A stretch of 64,000 bases of DNA, from the NCBI GenBank assembly GCA_033060915.1, contig CM065378.1:18218001-18282000 (forward strand), given 5' to 3'. Below the pieces are notes generated by a model, which saw only the letters and a list, made by a program, of their open reading frames with translations, made no database searches and was not told the origin of the DNA. Below are positions 1-9,883 of the stretch, piece after piece. The position numbers and the translations under genes were made by a program. The DNA is from Euryodendron excelsum. Lineage: Eukaryota > Streptophyta > Magnoliopsida > Ericales > Pentaphylacaceae. Position 1 is the stretch's first letter. The number at the start of each line of letters is the position of its first letter.

Positions 1-171
1 GTAATTAAGAGTGGTGCTCTATCTGTCTTGAAGTTTATTAGGCATAAAAAAAATTTTTTTGAGGAAAAACTAAGAAGTCATATTGCACAAGCTTATGCAT
101 AGGATTGCAGTTTTCAACTTCTATGTATCCATGAATCAGGCAATGGTAAATAAAGAATTGATGGCACATAC

Positions 172-465
172 CTTCCTCTTCTCACAGGCGTCGTCTTCGC
201 TTTCACTGCTGCTGATATAGCTACATTTGCCTTCCCTGTTGCCTTCCTTTTGCGCCTGCTTCTCTTTCTTCTTGCCATGTATGCGATTTTTATGTTCAGT
301 TATCTTTCTAGTTATTGAATTCGCTATCTCTTTCACCTTGTTGGTGAATTTGTGTTCATTATTCCCGTGATGGCGGGTCTCATGAGTAGGTTTGTGACAA
401 TTGGCAGAGGTCAACGAATGGTGGTTGGTTTGATCTGCAGGTCTGTGACACTGAATTGAGGCCAT
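172..465 (-). CDS. First exon of a small Lys/His-rich protein (5' partial gene, continues off the left edge)
   Basis: An ATG at 465 opens a 98-codon frame. It reaches a good donor, AAG|GTATGTG, after position 172, so this looks like the first coding exon of a gene whose remainder lies left of the window. The product is very polar: a His/Asn/Thr-rich N-terminus, a basic middle with KVKEIANSITRKITEHK, a Lys block (KKKEKQAQK) and an acidic serine patch (SSSESEDD) at residues 85-92. There is no signal peptide or membrane segment. A TATA box (TATATAAA, 528-535) lies about 60 bases upstream on the same strand, which supports the start. I do not recognise the family; it could also be a short lineage-specific gene. 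Confidence 0.45.
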
Positions 466-527
466 GGTGTCTTTTTTTTTTATCGTCTCTGGGATTGCTT
501 GAAACCAGAAAGGAATGGTGTCATAAA

Positions 528-535
528 TTTATATA
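528..535 (-). promoter_or_regulatory. TATA box of the 172-465 gene
   Basis: On the minus strand TATATAAA stands about 63 bases upstream of the ATG at 465, the expected spacing for a plant promoter with a short leader. Confidence 0.5.
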
Positions 536-813
536 GGCAATAAGGTTTGTGACATACTTGTATTCTGTATCATACTTTTTCTCGAGAACCAAACAGTACT
601 TATTCTATTCTTTATGCTGGAATTTCCTTTCCTTACTTTTCATCCAGTCATGGAGCATATGTTCTTCTTTCTCCTTCATTTGGGTTATTGACCGAATCCA
701 TGTGGCATTTCTCCATTTCCATTTAACCATTTAAGGAAGTTCACAAAGCACTCATGGTGTTGTAGATGGAGTTGAAACCGTGAACCAAATGACTCTGCTT
801 TGAGTTTTTTTAA

Positions 814-965
814 GGCTGTGTTTGAGATTCAGACTTATTAAGAAAAAAACAAAGAAAAATGTAAGGAAAAAAAGAATAAAAGTAAAGAGAATTTGTGTTC
901 TTTTTTGTCTTACTTTTTTTTTTTTTGCCTTTTTTTTTGGCCAAATTTTTACTCAAACATAACAT
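814..965. repeat. MITE-like AT-rich element with TGTTTGAG ends
   Basis: The left end reads GGCTGTGTTTGAGA and the right end is its imperfect inverse (ACTCAAACATAAC). The inside is A-rich then T-rich with a fold-back character. This is the shape of a small non-autonomous DNA transposon. No clear target duplication was found. Confidence 0.4.
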
Positions 966-2759
966 AAAACTTTGTTCAAGTTTGTATTTTTTTGTTTTTG
1001 TGGTTTGTTTATGATGTCATCTTTTTGGGATAGGTTATATACAGTGGAATTGTTAATGGGCAGCGTTGGACCTTCCTATATGATATGTATCTCAAATAAG
1101 GATGGCAGTGGACCGAGTGAATGTGGAGATCTAATCAAACTCGTCCCATATGAAGAGGATATGGAGAATTTAAAATGGGAATAAAGGTGTTAAATTAAAC
1201 CTGTGCGGGTATGTAGGCACGGATAAACTTACGTTCTACCCTGCCAGTTTTGTTAGACATTAGTGTAATTAGTAATTATTTAGGGCTCAATTATAAATAT
1301 TAAAACTAAAAAAAGAAAGTTTAATTATAAATTTTAAAACAAAAAATAAGGGCTCAACTGTGAATAATAAAATCTTAAAATCTAAAATTTGCTAACTGTA
1401 TTTTTTTACTCTTTTATTTATTTTTGAGTTTTTTTAGTAATATTAGGCTTGGCTGATGCGGGGTGGGGGCGGAGGTGGACAAAGGTTTGTATTCGCTGGG
1501 TGAGAATGAACCTTTAACAAAATTTTCGTATGAGTATAAAGGCGGGAATGAAAAAAATTTTTTTAAGTGAATACGGAGATAAAGATGCCAATCTCTGTTC
1601 CGCTCCGATTGCATCCTAATATCAATTGTTTGGCAAGTCTTGGGTCCAATAAGTGGAAAATGCGTTGCAAGCCTATCCAACATTTCAGATATATCTTAAC
1701 TGGTGAGGTAATATTGACTAACACTTAATTATTACAGTGTGGAATCACCTCTAATACATATAGTTTCGAACGGGACAGCAGACTCCCAAACCTAACATCA
1801 GGCCCAAATCTTAATTTAGACTGGCTTTTATCCACTCCAATAAGAGCCGCAAAAATTGGAACCGAGTCAGATTGATTGGTCCAAGTTGAGGAGAAATTAT
1901 TCCGCAACTTCAGGTTTCGGATACCAGGAGCCCATCACATGATAAGTTATTGTAGCAATGATGACAATGAAGGAATCGTGGCAGTTACGCCCTGCCACAC
2001 CTTACTATTATTACTCGTTGAAAAATGCTACAGCAATAAAACTTTCTCACAGAATCTTTACATAGAATGCGTTGATTATTTTGATTCTTTCATTTTAAAT
2101 AAAAACATTTTGATTCTTTCATTTAAATAAAAATATTCATTGCTTTGGCTCATAATTTTAAATATACTGGTCACATCTAATATAATTTTTTACATAAAAA
2201 TTATGTAAGAATAAAACTTTCCTTCCTAATTTTAACACGATACAGTGAACATGTTTTCTCGAGGCACATTAATCCTCTCATGTTACCATCTAAGAAAAAA
2301 AAAGGAAAAATTTATATCTACCTTAATGCCCTTGAACAAACTTTCAAGGACAACAAGAACCACACACTTTTGTCATGCTACAGAGTGGCCGGGTTGGCTT
2401 GGATTGACAGTTTGTTTGATGCAGTTTTTTTCTAATTTTTTTCATTTCATCTTTTTAGTTTATAAACAAAAAAGTTATATTTTTATTTTATCTTTTTTTC
2501 TTTTATAATTTAAGACAAGTAAAAAAAGTAAAAAAGCTAAAAAAAATTTAATTTTTTTTTACTTATAAGCAAAAAAAAGTCAGCCCAAAAAAGCTTTAAA
2601 AAACCTGAACTAAATCATTTTTGAATTGGTACTTCCGAACCCTATGCCAGACTTACGAAAAAGAGGGTTAGGACATCATTTGCTATAATCTACAACTAAA
2701 AGGATTAGTTGTGAGAATTGCACCTAACAAAATTGCTACCTACATATACATATATTTGT
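966..2759. other. Gene-poor AT-rich spacer
   Basis: Only short open frames with no recognisable protein occur here. 1430-1690 contains a decayed GC-richer patch with G-runs that looks like old repeat sequence. I see no gene. Confidence 0.5.
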
Positions 2760-2940
2760 ATAGGTTAATACTACACAAATAAAAAATTTACACAAAATAA
2801 TGTGTTTTAATAAAATCTTTCACTTCAAAACAAATACCTACAATAATAAATTTTAATTATAAAATAACTACTGTCACATCATTTTGTATATAAATTTTGT
2901 ATGAATTTGTTTTTGTAAAAATAGTATTTTCTATTTGTAT
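2760..2940. repeat. Member of a dispersed AT-rich MITE-like family
   Basis: It starts with TACTACACAAATAAAAAA and ends with a run resembling its reverse complement. The middle carries a CTGTCACATCATTTTG core that recurs, with variation, near 8520, 11525, 23555, 25860 and 33450. Length is about 180 bp. No coding capacity. Confidence 0.45.
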
Positions 2941-3125
2941 ATCTATGTGCGTGCACAGACAAATATATTTGAGGAAAACCATTTATAATCGATAACTTTA
3001 TAAGCATCTCACCTTTCGCAAAGCAAACTACTGGATTTTCATGCTCAACTTCTTCATGTTGTCAAATTTAAAGTCAATTGGTTGTCGAGAATTAAGTCGT
3101 CTATATACTTGTGTTTTTGTATTTA

Positions 3126-3150
3126 ATATATATATATATATATATATATA
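3126..3150. repeat. (TA)n microsatellite
   Basis: An uninterrupted TA run of about 25 bases in the upstream region of the R3-MYB gene. Confidence 0.9.
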
Positions 3151-3478
3151 GCCTTCATTTTTTATAACTATAGGGATAAGAGAGCCAATCGAAATGGAAA
3201 AGTGTAAGAATTTACAAGCAAGTATAGTCGGATGACTCTAAAAACTATAAAACAAATACTCACCAAAGTGGAGGTGCATACAAGCGGATTGAACACTCGA
3301 TTTAGAAATAAGAAATACTCTCGAACGATAAGAGTTCAATAGGTTGAAGATAACTACAAGTCAACTATCAAACTCTTTTAGTACATTTGGTCGTTGAGAC
3401 TCGTTACCAACTTATCACCCGTCATTCCATGAGCCCTTTGCAAGCTTTTCACCTCTGCCCACAGAAGCAGACTTTTCC

Positions 3479-3546
3479 ATATATACACTCACCACACACA
3501 ACTCATCTCATCCTCCTCATCTCTCTCTCTCTCTCTCTCTCTCTCT
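3479..3546 (+). promoter_or_regulatory. Core promoter and CT-rich leader of the R3-MYB gene
   Basis: A TATA element (ATATATAC, about 3479-3486) is followed by CA-rich sequence and a (CT)13 run at 3521-3546, just before the ATG at 3578. CT/GA runs in 5' leaders are common in plant genes and recur in several promoters of this window. Confidence 0.5.
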
Positions 3547-3577
3547 AGTCTGTTTTTGTGTTTTGCCTGTAGAACCT

Positions 3578-4482
3578 ATGGACAAACGTCCCCGGAAACA
3601 AGCCAAGACAACGAGTACCAACTCAGACGGTAATTAAGTACTTTATTTACCTTGTTTTTTTTCCCTTTCCTTTCCTTTTTTTCCCCTTCTTCTTTCACTT
3701 ATCTAAGCCCAGCATCAGTTCTCCTTTATGGAATCTTTTCTTGATTCCCCAGAAAAAGGTTCAGGGTATCTATTTAATATTAGTTTCTTCCTTGATTGTT
3801 TGTGCAGAAGTAAGCAGTATCGAGTGGGAGTTCATAAAAATGACCGATCAAGAAGAAGATCTCATCGACAGGATGTACAGACTAGTTGGAGACAGGTAAG
3901 TACTGTTGTGAGAAAGTTTATATTCACACCATTTGAAGGGAAAAAAATGTTTAGTGATATGTTAATACTGAATACTCGTATTCATTTCTATTAAATAATG
4001 ATACGTGACTTGTGAATATATTACTAATTTGAATTTATGGGTAGTGAAAGACTTTTAAAAGAATACCCTATCAGATTTTGTCATATAATATTTTTTTTAA
4101 AAAATTTTTTCATTACACCACAAAAAATGCATATTTACGAGATATTCACATGCCATATATCATTATATAATAGGGAGTACTACTTAGATTATTTTCCATT
4201 TAGGACACCTGTTAAGGTTGTAACTAGAGTCCTAGTTGCTTGAAGCATTAATAGACTGAAGAAAAAAAAATGTACCAGATGGAATGAAATAACAAGAACA
4301 TGCATGTTTTTGTCATAAATTCCTAATACCCAAATGTGGTTGTTGAGATTCAATAAAACATGTGGTTCCAATGACAAGGCCATATGTTCTATCACATCAC
4401 ACCAGCGCACTTAGACTCGTGCGAAGCACCTGTATGCGCTTGTATTAATGCGTATGAACTGTATATGTATGCGTTTTGTATA

Positions 4483-4521
<39 letters not shown>

Positions 4522-6060
4522 ATTGGGGAAGAAGAACGTAGGATGCCTAGGATACCAAAATATGATGTTGTTTTATTTAATAAAATTCCAAGAAACTTGC
4601 TACAGTTTCTGCTACCACGTACCTCATATACAATTCACTTTAACTTGAGGGTTGTGGTTTCAATTGCCCTTTGAAAATACTCCCTTTTATGTATCATCTT
4701 ATTTTATTGCAAATAAATGAGGAATAAACAAACAAAAATAAATAACAAAAATTTCCCTCTTTTTACTGAAGAAGCTAGAGCAAAATTTTGAAAAGAAAAT
4801 TTTATGAAAAGAAATTATGTTAAGGATTGGAAGTTAAAAATTGTAAATACAAGGGGTTTTTTAAAGGTGAAAGTTGAACCTATTAATCAATTCGATTCAT
4901 AATCTAAGACTGTATTTTAATTTTTTTAAATTCAAATAGCTTATGCACATTTGACTAGAATTAATTTCTATGAGTGTTTTATGATTATTGTTAATTTGTT
5001 AGGCTATTTCAAATTATTTGTCCCCAAGACAATATGAAAATTTGTTGTGGGTTAGTAAATAAGCTTTTCATACTAAGAGATCACATTAAATTTTTTGTAA
5101 TCTTTTTATCATAAGCTTTTAATACGCATGCATTCCTGTGTTCATTTGTATCAAAATACTGTAGTCGATTTATAGTTTTGTTTAATCTTTTTTTATAATT
5201 GCGATGGAGAAAAAAGCTAGCTCACATTATTCCTTGATCCCACTTGAAGGTCTATATCTGCCCCACTGCATAGAAATATATTAATTTGAACTGTTATACC
5301 AGTGTTTCATTTTGTTCTCCTAAGAATCGGAAATTTCTTGGCCATTTCAAAAAAAACCAATGCAAATTTTATTCCTTGTTTACTATCAAATAGTAAACTT
5401 CCTCTATCGATCATCTGCTCTATGTTTATGGTGCATGTAATTGTGACTTGTTTGGGACCAGTGCGGAGATTTTATATGACTTGATTGGGACCTCATGTTT
5501 AGAGATATTAAGGTCTAGCTTTTGTCATTAACCACATATACGTAGGTAGGTAGGGTTTTTTTTTTTTTTTTTTTTTTTGTGTTTTTTTTGGGGTCTAAGG
5601 TTGGTAGGAAATTGAGGAACTGCATTAAATGGCTCTTTGTCAAAATAATCCAACAAATACAGTCATTCAGACAAGGCGTAACTGCGTGAATACTGTAAAC
5701 TCATCAGAAGGTGGAACACAACCATGCAACTTCTCATTCATTGTCAAGCTTATTTCTTACTTTTACTGTAGTTAAAAACTCTTTGACTTCTATAGTAGAT
5801 TTCTGAAACATACATCTCTCTACATCTTAAAAGAGAAAAAAGATTGCTTTAAAAACTGTTACAATTACAGCATTTTTTTTTAACCTATTTATTAATACCA
5901 GTTAGTATGATATGATATGATAATAATCAACAGGTGGGATCTAATAGCCGGCCGCATTCCCGGGCGTAAGGCGGAAGAAATAGAAAGGTTTTGGATAATG
6001 AGACATGGTAAGGCCTTTTCTGAAAAAAGAAGTCAAGAGCATGGTGCAAGAACTTCATGA
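3578..6060 (+). CDS. CPC/TRY/ETC-like single-repeat R3-MYB transcription factor
   Basis: Three exons, 3578-3629, 3808-3895 and 5934-6060, join in phase to give 88 residues. All junctions are GT..AG. The protein is a short basic N-tail followed by one R3 MYB repeat (about residues 20-70; tryptophans 24, 48 and 67) and a short tail. The bHLH-binding signature [DE]Lx2[RK]x3Lx6Lx3R is complete: D35-L36, R39, L43, L50, R54. There is no activation domain. Proteins of this CAPRICE/TRIPTYCHON/ETC type move between epidermal cells and compete with R2R3-MYBs for GL3/EGL3 bHLH partners, repressing trichome or promoting root-hair fate, and often flavonoid genes. Length, exon number and phases match the family. 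The second intron is about 2.04 kb and holds a GA microsatellite and a poly-T tract. It looks intact. Confidence 0.93.
4487..4518. repeat. (GA)n microsatellite in R3-MYB intron 2
   Basis: About 32 bases of GA repeats inside intron 2. Confidence 0.9.
5549..5590. repeat. Poly-T tract in R3-MYB intron 2
   Basis: A run of about 30 T, then GTG and another T run. It may be the tail of an old retroposon on the minus strand, but no body was recognised. Confidence 0.5.
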
Positions 6061-6990
6061 AAAGCTTCTTTTTTTTTTCGTCCTTTCTTTTCTTTTTCTT
6101 TCTTGCTTAAATTCTTCTTGTATCAACTCAATTCATCAAAACTTTGTTCCAACTATCCCTAATTCTTCTTTGTATTATCTATTTTGTGTGTTCCCCCTAC
6201 CGAGCTAGCTATGACCTTAGTAAAGAATTTTTGGAAGAACATTTTTATATTGGATTGTCTGTCTCTCTCTCTAAAATTATTTCTGGACTTTCATATGCTT
6301 TTTCACCCTTAGAAAGTTAGAATTATTAGTGGGAAACGAGCCCCACAAACTTTATTTTTCGTATCTAATACATATTTAATGTACACCCACTTAATGGCAA
6401 GATTGACAGAGATCAAGACAAAATTGCTTTGTAGATCCCTGCAGGCAGGGCCCGATATATTTCAACCAAAACAGTGCCATACTGCCATGCCTTTAGCATG
6501 GCTTTTGGACTCTTTCTGTGAAGTCCCACAATGAATTAGTGACATCAAACTTTTTTTAAAGTGATCGATGAGCAGAAACAACTTTTATGCTTTCTCATCA
6601 TCAGCACGTCTTTATACAGATATAAGTTGGTTTCCTTATGTGATGAACTCCTACAAGAGTTAATAGCAAATCCTTAGGGTTTTGGATGCGGATCGAGCGC
6701 GAGGCACATTATCAAAACATGTATCACCTTTTACAAAAACTAAATTTCGGGAAAAACTACTAAAATCAAGCGTAATTTTTTTATTTTGAGTTAAACATAA
6801 TGTGGTAATGGGCAAATAACGAAGCGTCCCCTTAATTTGAAGAATTTTCCTGAAATCGAAAGAAACTTGTAAAGCAAAGTTAAAGATGGATTTTGATTTA
6901 AAAATTCTCTTTTGATTTTTTACATTCAGGTAAACCCCATCTTGAGCAGTCAACTTTAGAACGGGCAAATGAGGCATGCACTGAATGGGC
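6061..6990. other. Spacer between the R3-MYB gene and the WRKY duplication
   Basis: It contains the 3' flank of the MYB gene and unassigned AT-rich sequence. No gene is seen. Its right edge at 6990/6991 is the left breakpoint of the tandem duplication. Confidence 0.5.
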
Positions 6991-7123
6991 ATCGGTAGAA
7001 CCTTTCTTTTTGGCAATCTATAATGAAAATTCACTCTTCTCCTCTATTGACCGGCCAAAGGTTTGAGTCCTCCACATTTCAATTCAACACAACGTATTCC
7101 TTCAGTCTCAGCGCTAATTAAAG

Positions 7124-7290
7124 CGATTTAGAAGCCTTGATAGTGCCATTTTCTCCTTCTAAATCTGAGGCCAACGCCGCTTATAAAACATAAAATTTAG
7201 AAGCCTTGATAGCGCCATTTTCTCCTTTTGAATTAAGAGACAATCCATAATTGGCAATAATATGAGGCTATTGCCGCTTATAAAACATAA
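7124..7290. repeat. Internal partial duplication in unit A
   Basis: The stretch TTTAGAAGCCTTGATAG...GCCATTTTCTCC...CCGCTTATAAAACATAAAATTT occurs twice in a row here, but only once in unit B (about 9889-9990). It arose after or independently of the large duplication. Confidence 0.7.
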
Positions 7291-8573
7291 AATTTGTTAG
7301 AAAATTATGTAGTAAGTCTAAAATATCACGTTAGTATGATGACGTGGCGTATCCGATCTATTAATAAAATGATGTGTTTATTTTTAATAAGTCGAGTACA
7401 CTACATCATTATACTAACGTGGTATTCTGAACCTCTTAAATTATTTCTTTAAAAAAATAGTAATTCTGTTAGAATCCTAAAAATATAATATATATATATA
7501 TATATAATCCTAATACCTGCCGTAATAAATGTACCTCTGGCCCCTCAAATTCAATTGAGATACGTTAAAAATAAAAAAATGGTGTGTGCATGCGTGCGAA
7601 CGACATCCCAATGCCAAAAATACAAGAGATGCTTTAGAACACGAAGAACAGTTAAAATTCAATGGTGTTCACACTTGAATAATCTGGTCAATATGTACTT
7701 AAAAAGTTCGAAATAGCATAGCGTGGTCGCTGGAGTCTAGAAGACCAAGGACCTGTTTGGGCTGTGGCCAGTTGCGACAAAAATAGTGCAGTGGGCCATG
7801 GCCCGACGCATCCTCTTCCGGTCTTTTTCGTTAAGATGGTTATTTTTCCACAAAAACACGGTCATAGTCAACTCCTTGAAGGCTTGATCACGAATTACAG
7901 TTCTTTCTATAAAAAACATCTACGATTTAATCAGGATCTGTATAAAAAGTCAGTCATATATTAAAAACATATTATTGGTTTTCACAAAAATGTAATATAA
8001 TACTTAACAATTTAAAAACTCGACAAGTGTATAATGAAGTAGCTAACTTGATTATATATAATGAATTAGTTAATTTTGTAGCACTTGCACCAAATACATT
8101 CTTAATAAGTGACAAGTACGCTAGTTGATCTTTATTTTTGACAGAATTATAGTTTTTGCAGTAGTAAACAATCATCATTTTAGCTTGATAATATTTGAAG
8201 TTGTTTTATGGGTGTGGTAGTTCAAATCTTAATTATCTCCGTTAAGAATTTAAGACAGGAGCGTCAACTTTTCACGCATGTGCGTGTCTGACACGATGAC
8301 GACGACATGCAATGCTTTTTAGATTTTATAAACCCCACATATAGAGCAGTATATTATTTAACAAATGACGGTTTTAATTTAATTAAAAAAAATGTAAAAG
8401 AAGAAATAATGGAAGTGATGAGTGAATAAGATGAAAACTAATAAAGTAATGTTATATAAATAAAAACATATTTTTGTAAGTAATTTAACTATTGCTGATT
8501 CTTTTATTTTTAATTAAAATATTTATTATTTTGATTTATAATTTAAGAGTGCCACGATCATATCATTATGATC

Positions 8574-8667
8574 GAGTTTTATATTATAGATCTTTGAGTG
8601 ACTATTCTCTTTAACCCGTAGAGTTTTATATTATAGATCTTTGAGTGACTATTCTCTTTAACCCGTG
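8574..8667. repeat. Perfect 47-bp tandem duplication in unit A
   Basis: Two 47-bp copies starting GAGTTTTATATTATAGATC sit head to tail at 8574-8620 and 8621-8667. Unit B has one diverged copy near 11573. Near identity implies a recent event. Confidence 0.85.
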
Positions 8668-9020
8668 CTAGGTCATTGTTCACAACTAGAGGAGAGCACA
8701 AGTATAGGAGAACCAAAAAGGAACCAAACTTGAGATTATAGTAGGATTTTATGTATAAAATTTTTTGAAGAATATAATTTTTTCAACCTAACAAATAGCG
8801 AAAGTGATCCACCTACCAAATGATTGGACATGCAACACAAGTGCATGTGAATATGGTCTCCACCTTCCCCCAATAATATCCAGAGCAAGCAACGCGGATT
8901 AAGGTTTGAAGATTCTTTGGTCTAATGACTTCCTTAAACTCAACCTCTTACCTTTTCTTTTTTTATTATTATTTAATTTCTCCCTTTCTTAAACCCAATT
9001 ATGAAATGCCATAGAGGACA

Positions 9021-9048
9021 AAGAGAGAGAGAGAGAGAGAGAGAGAAC
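9021..9048. repeat. (GA)n microsatellite in unit A promoter
   Basis: GA run upstream of the truncated WRKY exon, shortened to about 12 bases in unit B near 12016. A second GA run at 9129-9149 is likewise shorter in unit B. Confidence 0.85.
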
Positions 9049-9616
9049 CATGTGGGGTTTTGAATCGGTCAGCATTTGGAACTCCTCACTTTCTCTACTG
9101 TTTATCTCTTGTGTACGTGTGCTGGGGGGGAGAGAGAGAGAGAGAGAGACCCGTTTTTAGAATTTTGAATTGGTCAGCATTTGGACTTCCACACTCACCT
9201 CACTCCACTTCTCATATGAGAAAAAAAGAAAACTCGGTTTCTCAGTCAAACTTCAACTCCCTCTCCCTTCCCCCCTTTGCACAGTCTTTCACTTTCTTCT
9301 CAATCCATTCCAAGAAGTCTCTCTCTAAATACAAGAGCTTCACTCTCTGCTTTCCTCAGCTTCACTCCTGCTCCTCTGTTTTATCCATTCCTCTGCTTCT
9401 TTCTTATTATCTCTGTCTTAATTTATATATTCAACATCACATGAACCACAGTTTTCCAGCTCAGAATTCGCACCCATTTAAAATTTCATCATCTGGGTTT
9501 TTCAAATTCTTTGTGTCTTCTTCCTTTGCTGCAAATTCCGAAAGCCTACTCATATGTGTACACTCTAGCATTACTCCAATCTCCAAACCTCAAGTTGCTT
9601 TGAAATAGTATACACA

Positions 9617-9883
9617 ATGGAGAATTGTTGGAACTGGGAACAGAAGACGCTGATCAATGAGCTGACCCATGGGATGGAGCTAGCGAAGCAGCTAAGAGTT
9701 CATTTGAATTCAACTTCCTCTGCCGAAAGCCGTGAACTTTTACTTCAGAGGATAGTATCTTCATCGGTAGAACCTTTCTTTTTGGCAATGTATAATGAAA
9801 ATTCACTCTTCTCCTATATTGACCGGGAGTCCTCCACATTTCAATTCAACCCAACGCATTACTTCAGTCTCAGCGCTAATTAA
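9617..9883 (+). pseudogene. Truncated WRKY first exon fused to duplicated upstream DNA
   Basis: Codons 1-49 (9617-9762) match exon 1 of the intact WRKY at 12600, with changes such as N4-W5 against N4-L5 in a local count and H for Q further on. At 9763 the reading frame crosses the duplication junction and runs into what was upstream noncoding DNA, ending at a TAA after 88 codons in total. The WRKY domain, zinc finger and C-terminus are absent, so it cannot bind W-boxes. It keeps a full copy of the promoter and leader, including TAAATAC near 9324, so it could still be transcribed. I infer a non-functional by-product of the duplication; a short N-terminal peptide is possible but unsupported. 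Confidence 0.85.

Larger units (their letters stand above)
6991..9762 (+). repeat. Tandem duplication, unit A (2,772 bp)
   Basis: Unit A starts ATCGGTAGAACC and ends inside WRKY exon 1 (GATAGTATCTTC). Unit B starts with the same ATCGGTAGAACC at 9763. The two can be aligned along their length, for example 7740-7850 with 10627-10740, 8000-8300 with 11000-11300, and 9000-9750 with 12000-12735. The shared part includes the whole WRKY upstream region, leader and first 49 codons. Divergence is modest and includes indels, so the duplication is not very recent. Confidence 0.9.

Noticed and set aside
9060..9608. A 182-codon open frame ahead of the truncated WRKY exon
   Set aside because: It lies in the duplicated promoter and leader, is Ser/Phe/Leu-rich from CT-rich DNA, and its counterpart in unit B is broken into different frames.
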